A stretch of DNA of 64,000 bases from assembly GCF_014203605.1 (NCBI RefSeq), contig NZ_JACHJJ010000012.1, positions 150,070 to 214,069 of the forward strand. The letters are read 5' to 3'. Below are positions 43,268 through 52,746 of this stretch, one piece after another (within the stretch, counting starts at the first letter, position 1; each line of letters opens with the position of its first letter). Made by a program: the position numbers and the translations under genes. Under the pieces are notes generated by a model that was not told the origin of the DNA, did not search any database, and was given only the letters and a program-made list of their open reading frames with translations. The DNA comes from Thiemannella venezuelensis. Its GTDB lineage: Bacteria > Actinomycetota > Actinomycetes > Streptosporangiales > Streptosporangiaceae.

Positions 43268-44775
43268 GCGGGCGCCCCTTCCGCAGCGCCGGGGACCGGG
43301 GCCGTACCGGCGGTCAAGACCTCGCGCAGCGCCCGCTTGTCGACTTTTCCGCCGGTGTTGCGGGGCAGCGCCGGGACCTCGACCACATGGGCGGGGACTT
43401 CCTGCGGCGCGAGCCTGCCGGAGAGGAAGACCCGCAGCTCCTCGGCCGCCAGGGGCGCGCGGGTGACCACGGCGACCGCGACGACGGTCCCGAGGACCGG
43501 GTGCGGCACTCCGAACGCGGCCGCCTCGACCACGGCCGGGTGCTCGAACACGGCCTCCTCGACGTGGAGCGTGGAGACCTTGTAGGCGCCGGACTTCACC
43601 ACGTCGCTCTCGCGGTCGACGAGGTAGAGGTAGCCGTCCGGGTCCAGGTAGCCGAGGTCGCCCATCCGCACCCAGCCGTCGCGGAAGGTCCCGCTGCCGG
43701 GGTCTCCGTAGTAGGAGCGGGGCGCGGCCGGGGAACGCATCCAGACCTCCCCGGTCTCGCCCTGCGGGAGCGGCTCCCCCTGCGCGGTGGCGATCCTGAC
43801 CCGTCCCCCGGCCACCGCCCGGCCCACGCTGCCGGGCCGCTCCGGATCGAACATCATGATCGTCTGGGCGGGCGCCGCCTCGGTCGAGGTGTAGTAGTTG
43901 GCGATCGTCGCGTTGGGGAAGGCCCCGGTCAGCGCCGCGGCGACCGCCGAGGGCAGCGGCGCGGCGGCGGACCCGAGCAGCAGCACGCTGGACAGGTCGT
44001 GCCGCTCCGCGACCCCCGCGTTGAGCAGCTCGATCGCCATCGCCGGGACGAGGAAGACCGTCCCGGCGCGGTAGGACTCGATCAGCGCGGCGAAGCGGCC
44101 GGGAGTGAAGCGGGGCAGGGTGACCACGGCGGGACGGGCGTCCAGGGCGTTGATCAGCATCGTCTGGCCGGCGTTGGAGCCGATGGGGAAGGCGTGCACC
44201 AGGTGCCGGGAGTGCGCGAACGGGCGCCGCCGCCCGCCGCAGCCGTGGGCCAGGTTGGCGTGGGTGGCCGACACGCCCTTGGGGCGGCCGGTGGTGCCGG
44301 AGGTGTAGAGGATCTGCGCCAGGTCGCCGGGGCCGGGATCCGCCTTCCCGTAGGAGGTTTCCGCCGCCGCCCGCGTCCGCAGGCCGTCCGGGGTCGCGGT
44401 CCAGCCGCCGGTCCAGCCGCCCGGGGGCGCCTGCGCCCCTTCGGCGTGGACGGCTCCCGCGGCGCGGCAGTGATCGAGCATGAACCGCAGGTCGGCGGGG
44501 GCGAGGCGGTCGGAGAGGGGCACGGCCGCCGCTCCCGCCTTGAGCACGCCGAGAAACGCCACGGCGTAGTCCGTCCAGTCCCCGTTGCCGAACACCAGCC
44601 CCACCCGGTCGCCGCCGCCGACACCGCGCTCCACCAGGCCGTTCGCCAGTTCGGTGGAGCGTTCCTCCCACTGGCCGTAGGTGAGCGGCGCCGAGCCCTG
44701 CACGATCAGCGCGACCCCCTCGGGGTCGGCGAGCGCCCGGTCTCTCAGCAACTGGGGAACGGTCAGGTTCACCAC
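43264..44775 (-). CDS. Adenylate-forming acyl/amino-acid ligase
   Basis: The 503-residue ANL-superfamily enzyme shows the P-loop-like YTSGTTGRPKG, the A5 segment NYYTSTEA, the hinge region (GDLGYLDPDGYLYLVDRESDVVKSG) and the catalytic lysine in NTGGKVDKRAL. Its overall type is nearer acyl-CoA or free-acid ligases than NRPS adenylation domains, and it lacks a carrier domain. It probably activates the starter acid for the free carrier protein in the same operon. Two adjacent GTG codons (44775, 44772) follow a GGGAGG site; either may start. It is first gene of the minus arm. Confidence 0.88.
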   Translation of the reverse strand: MVNLTVPQLLRDRALADPEGVALIVQGSAPLTYGQWEERSTELANGLVERGVGGGDRVGLVFGNGDWTDYAVAFLGVLKAGAAAVPLSDRLAPADLRFMLDHCRAAGAVHAEGAQAPPGGWTGGWTATPDGLRTRAAAETSYGKADPGPGDLAQILYTSGTTGRPKGVSATHANLAHGCGGRRRPFAHSRHLVHAFPIGSNAGQTMLINALDARPAVVTLPRFTPGRFAALIESYRAGTVFLVPAMAIELLNAGVAERHDLSSVLLLGSAAAPLPSAVAAALTGAFPNATIANYYTSTEAAPAQTIMMFDPERPGSVGRAVAGGRVRIATAQGEPLPQGETGEVWMRSPAAPRSYYGDPGSGTFRDGWVRMGDLGYLDPDGYLYLVDRESDVVKSGAYKVSTLHVEEAVFEHPAVVEAAAFGVPHPVLGTVVAVAVVTRAPLAAEELRVFLSGRLAPQEVPAHVVEVPALPRNTGGKVDKRALREVLTAGTAPVPGAAEGAPA

Positions 44776-44845
44776 GTGAACCTCCCAACAAAGATCCGAT
44801 GTATGTGGGCCAGGGAGGTGCGGTCGCCATGGCCACAACAGGAAA

Positions 44846-44866
44846 GAATCTTTACAGTTAAGATTC
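44846..44866. promoter_or_regulatory. Palindromic operator candidate
   Basis: Perfect 7-bp arms GAATCTT and AAGATTC with a 7-bp spacer (TACAGTT). Its centre overlaps the TTTACA that may be the -35 of the plus arm, and it is 71 bp from the minus-arm start. A dimeric regulator bound here could control both arms. Confidence 0.5.
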
Positions 44867-44886
44867 GAGCGTCAGTCTTACATGAT

Positions 44887-45135
44887 CGAAAGGGCCACGC
44901 AAGCCCTTTGCGGCAACCCGCGGAGCGGCACGGACTCCTGGCATCCCAAGGCCTTGCGCCCTCCGGACGGAGGTGTAAAACTGGCGAGCCGTACCCAACT
45001 GGAAGGTTTCTTTCCGGAAAGACGCCTTTCTGGAATCATGTTCACCTGGGCAGATATGCGCGGAACGGACTCCAGTGTCCGATCTCTCTCCGCGCCTGCG
45101 CGAATGTGAGCCCGCATCCGCCGAAGGAGCCCTCC
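44887..45135 (+). ncRNA. Structured 5' leader of the plus arm, weakly S-box-like
   Basis: Several stems follow one another: AAAGGGC/GCCCTTT (44889-44909), GCGG-CAA-CCCGC at about 44910, GGAG/CTCC at about 44920-44938, and CCTCCG/CGGAGG at about 44960-44973. The segment CACGCAAGCCC, 3 nt, GCGGCAACCC resembles the core of SAM riboswitches of the SAM-I/SAM-IV clan as I remember them (CAAGCCC...CGGCAACCC). The closing helix is not clear, so this may be only a structured leader. Confidence 0.3.
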
Positions 45136-48100
45136 GTGCCCCAATCAGAGATCATCTCGTCCGGCGGTTCCCCCGTCGGCACGGCGCAAGAGCACCCGCT
45201 CTCACACGGCCAGCAGCGACTCTGGTTCCTTCACCGCTTCGATCCGGCCGACCCGAGCTACAACACATCCTATGTTTACCGGTTGAAAGGTCGGCTTGAT
45301 AAGTCCGCCCTGGCCTCCGCGTTCACCGCCGTCGCCGCCCGGCACGAGAGCCTGCGCACCCGCTTCCGCGAGACGGACGGGGAGCCGGTGGCGGTCGTCG
45401 GCCCGCCCGCCCCCGTGGCGGTCCGGCGGCTGACCGCCCGCGGCGAGGAGGAGGCGCGGGCCCTGGTCACCGCGCTCACCAACACCGCCTTCGACCTGAC
45501 CGCCGCCGCGCCGTTCCTGGTCGCCCTGATCGAGCTGGGAGCGGACGACCACGTCCTGTGCGTCGTCGTGCACCACATCATCAGCGACGGCTGGTCGCTC
45601 AACGTGCTCCGCGCCGAGGTCGCCGCCCACTACGGCAGCCGCGGCACGGCCTCCCTGCCCGAACCGCCGCTCCAGTACGGCGAGCACGCCCGCGAGCGGC
45701 ACTGGACGGACGCCGACCTGCATTGGTGGACCGGGCACCTGGCCGGCGTCCCCGCGCTGGACCTGCCCGCCGACCGGCCGCGGCCCGCCCAGCGGTCCGC
45801 CGCCGGGGCCGCGCTCGACTTCCGGATCGGCCCGGAGCGGGCCGCCGCGGTCGCCGGGCTGGCCCGCCGGGCGCGCTGCACGCCGTACATGGTGCTGTTC
45901 ACCGCCTACCAGGTGCTCCTGGCCCGGCACACCGGCCAGGACGACTTCTGCGTGGGCACCCCGTCGGCCGGCCGGAACCGCGTCGAGCTGGAGTCCATGA
46001 TCGGTTTCCTCTCGACCACGCTGCCCGTCCGGTGCGACGTGTCCGGCGACCCCACCTTCACGGAGCTGCTCCGGCGCACCCGTCGCGCGGTGCTGGACGC
46101 GCTCTCCCGCCAGGACGTCCCGTTCGAGCGCCTGGTGGCCGAGCTCGGCGTGCGCCGCGACCTGAGCCGCACTCCGGTCTTCCAGACGATGTTCGCCCTG
46201 CACACCCACGGCGAGGACCCCGACCCGCTGCCCGGCCTGTCGGCCGTCCCGTTCCCCAACGGCTGGAGCCCCGCGCGCCACGACCTGTCGGTGGACATGG
46301 CCGAACATCCGGACGGCTCCCTCGGCGGCACGATGATCTACAGCACCGAGCTGTTCGACCACGAGACCGTGGCCGGGTTCGCCGAGCGGTTCCAGGAGCT
46401 GCTCGCGGCGGCCGTCGCGGACCCGGACCTGCCGGTGAGCGCGCTGCGGATGGCGCCGGACGCCGAGCTGGCCGCGATGGACGCGTGGAACGCGACCGGC
46501 GCGGAGCTGCCGGAGGCGACGCTGGTCGACCTGGTGCTGGCGCAGGCCGCGGCCACCCCCGGCGCGGTCGCGGCCGTCTGCGGCCGGGACACGCTGACCT
46601 ACGCGGAGCTGACCGGCCGGGCGGCGGAGCTGGCCGCCCGGCTGACCGCGGCGGGCGCGGGCCGCGGATCCCTCGTCGCGATCCGGATGGAGCGCGGCGC
46701 CGACATGCTCGTCGCCCTGCTGGGCACGGCGATGAGCGGCGCGGCCTACCTGCCGGTTGACCCGGACTACCCCGAGGCCCGCACCTCCTACATGATCGAG
46801 GACTCGGCGGCCGCCCTGGTCCTGACCTCCCTCGACGACCTGCCTCCCGCACCGGCGGGATCCGCCGCGGCCGATCCCGCCCGTCCCGGCGACACCGCGT
46901 ACGTGCTGTACACCTCCGGGTCCACCGGGCGGCCGAAGGGGGTGGTGGTCCCGCACCGCGCGCTGGTGAACTTCCTGCTCGCGATGCGGTCGCTGGTGGG
47001 CTCCACCCCGCACGACGTGTGGCTCGGGCTGACCTCGCTGTCGTTCGACATCTCCGCCCTGGAGCTGTTCCTGCCGCTGGTCACCGGCGGCCGGGTGGTG
47101 ATCGCGGACGCCGCGGCGGCCCGGGACGGCGAGGAGCTCGCCCGCCTGGTCCGCGAGGCCGGGGTCACCCACGTGCAGGCGACGCCGTCGGGCTGGCAGG
47201 TGCTCCTGGCCGGGGACCTGCCCCGGGTGACCGCGCTCACCGGCGGCGAGCCGCTGCCGGTCCGGCTCGCCCGCGAGCTGCGCCCGCGCGTGGACCGCCT
47301 GCTCAACGTGTACGGCCCCACGGAGACCACGATCTGGTCCACCGCCTGGGAGGTGCCCGCCGACCCCGGCGGGATCGTGATCGGCCGCCCGATCGCCAAC
47401 ACCACGGTCCACGTGGTGGACGGGACCGGCCGGACGGTCCCCGTCGGGGTCCCCGGCGAGCTGCTCATCGGCGGCGCCGGGGTCGCGACCGGGTACCTGG
47501 GCCGCCCCGCGCTGACCGCCGAGCGGTTCGTCCCCGGTCCGGACGGCACCCGCCGCTACCGGACCGGCGACCGGGTCCGGCTGCTCCGCGACGGGACCCT
47601 GGAGTTCCTCGGGCGCACCGACAACCAGGTCAAGCTGCGCGGGCACCGGATCGAGCCGGGCGAGATCGAGGCCGCGATGGACGCCTGCCCGGGAGTCCGG
47701 CAGTCCGTCGCCGCGGTCCGCGGCGACCTGCTGGTGGCCTACGTCGTGCCGGACCCGGCGGGCACGGGGAGCACGGCGGGACCGGCAGGCGAGGCGGGAT
47801 CGGCGGGCGAGGCGGCGGGAGGCGAGGAGGACGCGTACCGGGACCTGCCGGACCGGGTGCGCGAGCGCCTGGCGCGCGAACTGCCCGGCTACCTGGTGCC
47901 CGGTGTGGTGACGGTGGTGGACGCGCTGCCGCTGACGCCCAACGGGAAGATCGACCGCTCCGCGCTGCCCGAGCCGGCCGCCGCGCCCCGCGCGCACGTC
48001 GCCCCGCGCGGCGACGCCGAGGAGCTGGTGGCGGAGGTCTTCGCCGAGGTGCTCGGCCTCGACGCGGTCGGGGCCCTCGACGACTTCTTCGCCCTGGGCG

Positions 48101-48297
48101 GCCACTCGCTGACGGCCACCCGGGTCGTCGCCAGGATCCGCGCGCTCGCCGAGGTCGAGGTGCCGATCCGCACGCTGTTCGCGCGGAGCACCGTGTCCGG
48201 GCTCGCGGCCGCGGTGGAGGAACTGCTGGTCGCCGAGATCGCCGCGCTGTCGGAGGAGGAGGCGGCACGCCTCATGGAGAACGGGGAACCGAGTTGA
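45136..48297 (+). CDS. NRPS module C-A-T, glycine-type code
   Basis: The 1053-residue protein has a condensation domain (residues about 15-440; [19 protein letters not shown] at 146-152), an adenylation domain (about 465-950; [36 protein letters not shown]) and a carrier domain (LGGHSLT, S991). The pocket residues read D-I-L-Q-L-G-V-I-W-K, one change from the common glycine code. There is no thioesterase, so it hands its product to another protein, most likely the NRPS-MFS. The GTG at 45136 has GAAGGAG six bases upstream. It opens the plus arm; its stop overlaps the MbtH-like start. Confidence 0.93.
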   Translation: MPQSEIISSGGSPVGTAQEHPLSHGQQRLWFLHRFDPADPSYNTSYVYRLKGRLDKSALASAFTAVAARHESLRTRFRETDGEPVAVVGPPAPVAVRRLTARGEEEARALVTALTNTAFDLTAAAPFLVALIELGADDHVLCVVVHHIISDGWSLNVLRAEVAAHYGSRGTASLPEPPLQYGEHARERHWTDADLHWWTGHLAGVPALDLPADRPRPAQRSAAGAALDFRIGPERAAAVAGLARRARCTPYMVLFTAYQVLLARHTGQDDFCVGTPSAGRNRVELESMIGFLSTTLPVRCDVSGDPTFTELLRRTRRAVLDALSRQDVPFERLVAELGVRRDLSRTPVFQTMFALHTHGEDPDPLPGLSAVPFPNGWSPARHDLSVDMAEHPDGSLGGTMIYSTELFDHETVAGFAERFQELLAAAVADPDLPVSALRMAPDAELAAMDAWNATGAELPEATLVDLVLAQAAATPGAVAAVCGRDTLTYAELTGRAAELAARLTAAGAGRGSLVAIRMERGADMLVALLGTAMSGAAYLPVDPDYPEARTSYMIEDSAAALVLTSLDDLPPAPAGSAAADPARPGDTAYVLYTSGSTGRPKGVVVPHRALVNFLLAMRSLVGSTPHDVWLGLTSLSFDISALELFLPLVTGGRVVIADAAAARDGEELARLVREAGVTHVQATPSGWQVLLAGDLPRVTALTGGEPLPVRLARELRPRVDRLLNVYGPTETTIWSTAWEVPADPGGIVIGRPIANTTVHVVDGTGRTVPVGVPGELLIGGAGVATGYLGRPALTAERFVPGPDGTRRYRTGDRVRLLRDGTLEFLGRTDNQVKLRGHRIEPGEIEAAMDACPGVRQSVAAVRGDLLVAYVVPDPAGTGSTAGPAGEAGSAGEAAGGEEDAYRDLPDRVRERLARELPGYLVPGVVTVVDALPLTPNGKIDRSALPEPAAAPRAHVAPRGDAEELVAEVFAEVLGLDAVGALDDFFALGGHSLTATRVVARIRALAEVEVPIRTLFARSTVSGLAAAVEELLVAEIAALSEEEAARLMENGEPS

Positions 48298-48530
48298 GCC
48301 ATCTCGTCGTGGTCAACCACGAGGAACAGTATTCGATCTGGCCCGCGGGCCGGGACCTGCCGTCCGGCTGGCGCGCGGAGGGCACCTCCGGCGGCAGGGA
48401 CGAGTGCCTGGCCCACATCGAACGGGTCTGGACGGACCTGCGCCCGCTCAGCGCGCGGGAGCCGTCCTCGCCCGGGAGACGCGCCGGGGATCCGGCGGCA
48501 GACGCTTCGGAGGGAACGCCGCATGCTTAG
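48294..48530 (+). CDS. MbtH-like NRPS chaperone
   Basis: The 78-residue protein shows the MbtH signature: [10 protein letters not shown] (W16), PSGW (W26), [14 protein letters not shown] (W46), then a 25-residue tail. These proteins bind and solubilise adenylation domains, here presumably those of the two NRPSs. The TTG at 48294 overlaps the NRPS stop (TTGA) with GGGGAA upstream; no ATG is available. Confidence 0.92.
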   Translation: MSHLVVVNHEEQYSIWPAGRDLPSGWRAEGTSGGRDECLAHIERVWTDLRPLSAREPSSPGRRAGDPAADASEGTPHA

Positions 48531-48762
48531 GGAACGGCTGGCCGCGATGGTGGCCGCGGCCTCGGACGGGACGGTCACCGCGGCCGAGGCCCTGGCGGCC
48601 ACGGTGCCCCTGTCCGCGCTGGGGGTCACCTCCCTGGCGCAGATGCGGCTGATCGACGCCGTGGAGAGCGAGTTCGGGATCGAGTTCGACCTCTCGCGTG
48701 ACGGGGTCGGCGTGCTGGAGGACCTCGGCGCCCTGGAGCGCTACGTCGCCGGAGCGGCGTGA
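48523..48762 (+). CDS. Second free-standing carrier protein
   Basis: The 79-residue carrier protein has S37 in [16 protein letters not shown], an acyl-carrier-like motif rather than the GGHS of NRPS carriers, and a FGIEFDLS helix as in ACPs. It overlaps the MbtH gene by 8 bp and the next condensation gene by 1 bp. What loads it is unknown; it could be the acceptor of the E1/E2-derived unit or of a fatty acyl group. Confidence 0.9.
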   Translation: MLRERLAAMVAAASDGTVTAAEALAATVPLSALGVTSLAQMRLIDAVESEFGIEFDLSRDGVGVLEDLGALERYVAGAA

Positions 48763-50150
48763 TGGACGCCCGGTTCTCCGGGGGCAGGTCGGGGACGGCA
48801 CCGCTGACCTGGGGCCAGCGCGCCATCTGGGACACGGTCCGCAGGACCGTGCCCGACGACCGCTACTTCAACTTCGGCCGGATCCTGCCCGTACCGGGAC
48901 GCGCCCGGCCGCTCACCCCCGAGCGGGCCGCCGCGGCGCTCGGCGCCCTGGTCGAGCGGCACGAGTCGCTGCGGACCACGCTGGGCGCGGCGGAGCCGTA
49001 CCGGGACGGGGAGCACGCGGGACCGCACCGGTCCGAGGGGCGCGAACCCCGCCGGATCCTCGACCACGCCGAGCCGTACCAGGTCCTGGCGGGTGCGGGC
49101 ACGATCCCGGTCACCGTCGCGACCGGCGACCCCGAGACCCTGCTCGGCGAGCTGACGGCGACCGCCTACGACTACGCCGCCGAGTGGCCGCTCCGGGCCG
49201 GGCTGGTGGTCGGCGGCGGCGAGGTCACCCACGTCGTGCTCGCCTTCTGCCACCTGGCCGCCGACGGGCTCGGCGCCGAGGTCGCCGTGCGCGACCTGCG
49301 GCTGCTGCTGATGCGCGGCTCGGTACCCGGGCCTCCCCCGCCGCAGCCGCTGGACCTGGCCCGCTGGCAGGAGTCGGGGGCCGGCCGGCGGGTGGCCGGG
49401 GTCGCCGCCGAGCACTGGGAGAACGAGTACCGGCGCATCCCGCCGACCATGTTCGACCGCCCCTCGCGGCAGGCGGCGAGCCCGCCGGTGTGGCGGGCGA
49501 AGATCGTGTCACGGGCGCTGGACCTGGCCGTCCAGCGGATCGCCGCCGTGCACGCCACGAGCACCTCGACCGTGCTGCTGGCCGCCTCCTCCGCGCTGGT
49601 CTCCGCGGCGACCGGCCACGAGGTGTGCGCGATGCTGCCGATCGTGGGCAACCGCTTCCGCGGCGACACCGTGAACGCGGTCACCACCCTCTCCCAGGAG
49701 GGCCTGTTCGTGCTCGACGCGGACCGGGCGGACCTGGCCGGGCTGCTGCGCGCAGCGCGGCCGGCCGCGCTGCGCGCCTACCGCTCCGCCTACCACGACC
49801 CCCGCGACCGCGACCGGCTGGAGGCAGAGGCGAGCCGGGAGCGGGGCACCCGCGTCCACCCCTACTGCTGCTTCAACGACATGCGCTTCACCGACCGCGC
49901 CGACGCCTCCCACGACGAGGCGACGGTACGGCGGGCGATGGACGGGACGACCCTGACCTGGCCGCTCAGCCAGGACCGGCTCAACTGCCGGTTCTGCCTG
50001 CACCTGACCGCCGAGCCCGGCGGCCTGGGGGTCTCGGTGACCGCCGACACCCGCTTCCTGTCCCGGCCGTCCATGGAGCGCTACCTCCTCGACCTGGAGT
50101 CCACACTGGTGGCGGCCGCCTTCCGCGAGGTGCCGGAGCTGGTCGGTTGA
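48762..50150 (+). CDS. Second stand-alone condensation-type protein
   Basis: The 462-residue protein is a diverged condensation-fold enzyme. The active motif is CHLAADG: the first His of HHxxxDG is Cys, but the second, catalytic His and the Asp-Gly are kept. An N-terminal PLTWGQRAIWDTVRR and a late CFNDMRF segment fit the fold. The ATG at 48762 has GGAG seven bases upstream and overlaps the carrier stop (TGATG). It may use the neighbouring carrier protein as donor or acceptor, for amide or ester formation. Confidence 0.82.
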   Translation: MDARFSGGRSGTAPLTWGQRAIWDTVRRTVPDDRYFNFGRILPVPGRARPLTPERAAAALGALVERHESLRTTLGAAEPYRDGEHAGPHRSEGREPRRILDHAEPYQVLAGAGTIPVTVATGDPETLLGELTATAYDYAAEWPLRAGLVVGGGEVTHVVLAFCHLAADGLGAEVAVRDLRLLLMRGSVPGPPPPQPLDLARWQESGAGRRVAGVAAEHWENEYRRIPPTMFDRPSRQAASPPVWRAKIVSRALDLAVQRIAAVHATSTSTVLLAASSALVSAATGHEVCAMLPIVGNRFRGDTVNAVTTLSQEGLFVLDADRADLAGLLRAARPAALRAYRSAYHDPRDRDRLEAEASRERGTRVHPYCCFNDMRFTDRADASHDEATVRRAMDGTTLTWPLSQDRLNCRFCLHLTAEPGGLGVSVTADTRFLSRPSMERYLLDLESTLVAAAFREVPELVG

Positions 50151-50226
50151 CTCCCTTCCCCGATCTCCCCGATCTCCCCGGCCTTCCGGGGGCGAGGCCC
50201 GAGATCCCCGTCCCGGAGAGGGCCCG

Positions 50227-52068
50227 ATGACCGTCCACGCCTATGCCGAGTCGACCTCCCGGGCCCAGGGCGAACCGCTCGCCTTCCACCTGACCCACAC
50301 CTCCCGGGCACCGCTGCGCGGCTCGGTGCACGTGGAGGACGTCGCCTCCGGGCTGCGCGTGCTCGACGGGGTGTTCGACGGCCCCCGCTGGACGCTCGAC
50401 GTCCCCGCCGGCTGGACCAGCTCGCTCTACCGGGCGGTCTTCACGGCCGGGGAGAGCGCCTGCGAGGTGTACTTCGTGGTCCGGGCCGCCCGCCCGGCCT
50501 CGCCGGTCCTGCTCTCGGTCCCGTTCCCGACCTGGCAGGCCTACAACCGGGCGGGGATCCCCGGCGAGTCCCTCTACTGGACCGAGGACCCCGCCCGGGC
50601 CGCGCGCGTCTCCTTCGACCGGCCGGGCGGCGGCCCGCCCCCGGAGCGCTGGGAGGAGGGCATGATCCGCTGGCTGGGGCCCGCCGGGTACGAGGTGGAC
50701 TACTGCTCCGGCCTGGACCTGCACGACGGCGGGGAGCTGCTGGCCGGCTACCGCCTGCTGGTGGTCAACGGCCACGACGAGTACTGGTCGGCGGGCATGC
50801 GCGACACCGTCGAGGAGTTCGTCCGGCGGGGCGGCAACCTCGCGGTCTTCTCGGGCAACACCTGCTGGTGGCAGTTCCGGCTGGAGGACGGCGGGCGGAC
50901 GATGGTCTGCTACCGGGACGCCGTCGCCGACCCCGTGGCGGCGGTGGAACCCGCCCTCACCACGGTCGAGTGGTCCGGCGCCCCGGTCGACCGGCCGGAG
51001 AACTCGATGATCGGGGTGAGCTTCCGGCGGGGCGCGGGGACCTGGGGGCCGTACATGCGGCTGATGCACGAGGAGTCCTACACCGTCCGCTTCCCCGAGC
51101 ACTGGGCCTTCTCCGGGACCGGTCTCGGGGAGGGCGACAAGTTCGGCCAGGGCGCGCTCGGCTACGAGACCGACGCGTGCGACTTCACCGAGGTCGACGG
51201 CGTCCCGGTGGCCACCGGCCGGGACGGCACGCCGCCGTCCTTCGTCATCCTGGCCACCGCGGACCTGCGCCACTGGCACCGGTACGGCCAGGGCGGCATG
51301 GCGACCATGGGCGCCATGCGCCTGGGCGCGGGGAACGTGTTCACCGCCGCCACGGTGAACTGGGGCAACGCCCTGCACGATCCGGTCGTGGACCGGATCA
51401 CCCGCAACGTGCTGGACCGGCTGTCCGGGCCGGGGGGCGGCTGGGAGGTGATCGGTCCCGCGGGCTCGCTGCGCGCGCTGGCCGTCCTCGGCCCGGTGCT
51501 GTACGGCGCGGCCGAGGACGGCTCGCTGCTGGCCCGGGACCTGTCGGGCCAGAACCTGCGCTGGCGGCGGGACGGCTCCGCCCCCGGGGTGACCGCCCTG
51601 GCCGTGCCCCGCGAGGCGACCACCGCCCTCCCCGTCGGCCTGTACGGCCTCACCGAGGACGGCCGCCTGGTCCTCCGCGAACCCGACGGCTCCTGGTCCG
51701 CGCTCGGCGGCGCACCCGCCGGCGCGACGGGCCTCGCGCTGGTCAACGGCGAGGTGTTCGCCGCCACCCCCTCGGCCCTGTGGCGCCGCTCCGCGGACGG
51801 CTCCTGCTGGGACCCGGCCGGGCCCGCCCCCGGGGTGGTCGCCATGGCCTCCGCGAACGGCCGCCTCTACGCCGTGGACGCGGCCGGCCTCGTCCGCACC
51901 CGGCTGCCGATCGCCGGTCCGGCCGAGTGGACCCGCCTGTGCGACGCCGCGGGCGCCACCGTCCTGACCGCCCACGCCGGCCTGCTGGTCGGCACGGCTC
52001 CCGGCCGCCCGCTGTCCTGGCGCGCCTGCACGCCGGACCCGCCCTCCGGCGGGGCCGGCTCGGGGTGA
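50227..52068 (+). CDS. N,N-dimethylformamidase large-subunit-like protein
   Basis: The 613-residue protein matches the DMFase beta-subunit C-terminal domain: FPTWQAYNRAGIPGESLYW, VVNGHDEYWSAGMRDTVEEFV (about 179-199), GNLAVFSGNTCWWQFR. Residues about 415-590 are short repeated blades (GGWEVIGPAGSLRALAV and similar) like a small beta-propeller. DMFases are iron amidases; here the substrate could be an amide in the peptide product (inference from position). No signal peptide is seen. It is the last gene of the plus arm, 76 bp after the condensation gene, with a GGAGAG site. Confidence 0.8.
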   Translation: MTVHAYAESTSRAQGEPLAFHLTHTSRAPLRGSVHVEDVASGLRVLDGVFDGPRWTLDVPAGWTSSLYRAVFTAGESACEVYFVVRAARPASPVLLSVPFPTWQAYNRAGIPGESLYWTEDPARAARVSFDRPGGGPPPERWEEGMIRWLGPAGYEVDYCSGLDLHDGGELLAGYRLLVVNGHDEYWSAGMRDTVEEFVRRGGNLAVFSGNTCWWQFRLEDGGRTMVCYRDAVADPVAAVEPALTTVEWSGAPVDRPENSMIGVSFRRGAGTWGPYMRLMHEESYTVRFPEHWAFSGTGLGEGDKFGQGALGYETDACDFTEVDGVPVATGRDGTPPSFVILATADLRHWHRYGQGGMATMGAMRLGAGNVFTAATVNWGNALHDPVVDRITRNVLDRLSGPGGGWEVIGPAGSLRALAVLGPVLYGAAEDGSLLARDLSGQNLRWRRDGSAPGVTALAVPREATTALPVGLYGLTEDGRLVLREPDGSWSALGGAPAGATGLALVNGEVFAATPSALWRRSADGSCWDPAGPAPGVVAMASANGRLYAVDAAGLVRTRLPIAGPAEWTRLCDAAGATVLTAHAGLLVGTAPGRPLSWRACTPDPPSGGAGSG

Positions 52069-52090
52069 CAGGCGACGCGGGCGCTGGGAG

Positions 52091-52735
52091 TCACGGCAGG
52101 CGGGGGCCGTAGCGGGCCGCGGGCGACCGGGTGACCATGGCCCAGTAGCGGTCGCCGTAGGACCAGTGCCACCACTCGGTGGGGTAGTTGACCAGGCCCG
52201 CGGGCTCCAGGACCGAGGCGAGGAGCTTGCGGTGGTGGCGGGCCTCGGTGGACAGGCCGGGGACGTCGGTGTAGCAGGCGCCGCCGCTCTGCTCCGGGGT
52301 GGCGTTGACCGGGGTGCCCATGTCGAGCTCGGCGCCGTCCTCGGTGCACAGGGTCAGGTCGACCGCCGCGCCCGCGGTGTGCGGGGCGACCTCGACGGGT
52401 GAGACGTACCGGCTGGCCGCCGACCAGAGTTCCTCGGGCGACATTTCTGGAAATGTCGCCCGCAAGGATGCCGAGTACTCCTCGAAGATCTGCTGCTGCG
52501 CCGCGACCGGCCGGTACCCCTCCACCACCAGGAGCCGGTACCCCGGGGGCAGCTGCGCCTGCGCCGCCTCCAGGCGGGTCAGCAGCCCCTCCCGCAGGCG
52601 GGCGAAGTCCCCCTCGGGGTCGGCGAGCCGGTCGTCGGTCCGCAACCGGCCCCGGACGTCGACCAGCGGCTCTCCGCTCTCCTCGACCGGGATCGAGACG
52701 ACTCGGGGGTCGGAGATCAACACGATTTCTCGCAT
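52091..52735 (-). CDS. VanX-type D-Ala-D-Ala dipeptidase
   Basis: The 214-residue M15D metallopeptidase has all the expected residues: R75 in GYRP, zinc ligands H119 and D126 (HTAGAAVDL), E187 and H190 (EWWHW). It hydrolyses D-alanyl-D-alanine, either to reuse cell-wall fragments or, with VanH and VanA, for glycopeptide resistance. Neither VanH nor VanA is here, and the gene follows a ROK repressor by 11 bp, so salvage is more likely. No clear ribosome-binding site precedes the ATG; it probably depends on upstream translation. Confidence 0.92.
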   Translation of the reverse strand: MREIVLISDPRVVSIPVEESGEPLVDVRGRLRTDDRLADPEGDFARLREGLLTRLEAAQAQLPPGYRLLVVEGYRPVAAQQQIFEEYSASLRATFPEMSPEELWSAASRYVSPVEVAPHTAGAAVDLTLCTEDGAELDMGTPVNATPEQSGGACYTDVPGLSTEARHHRKLLASVLEPAGLVNYPTEWWHWSYGDRYWAMVTRSPAARYGPRLP

Positions 52736-52746
52736 ATATTCAATTG

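Larger units (their letters stand above)
44776..45135. other. Divergent control region of the NRPS cluster
   Basis: These 360 bp separate the two arms and hold no convincing gene. A palindrome lies at 44846-44866 and a hairpin-rich stretch fills about 44887-45060 (separate entries). The base composition is clearly lower in GC than the flanking genes. TTTACA at 44851 with TCTTACAT about 20 bp later could form a plus-strand promoter, which would give an NRPS leader of about 250 nt. Confidence 0.6.

Noticed and set aside
44882..45109. A 75-codon leader ORF before the plus-arm NRPS
   Set aside because: Codon third positions are not GC-biased like real genes here, it has no ribosome-binding site, and it overlaps the hairpin-rich leader.
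52091..52735. VanX-type gene as part of a glycopeptide-resistance operon
   Set aside because: No VanH, VanA, VanS or VanR gene is adjacent; the neighbours are a ROK repressor and sugar-salvage genes.
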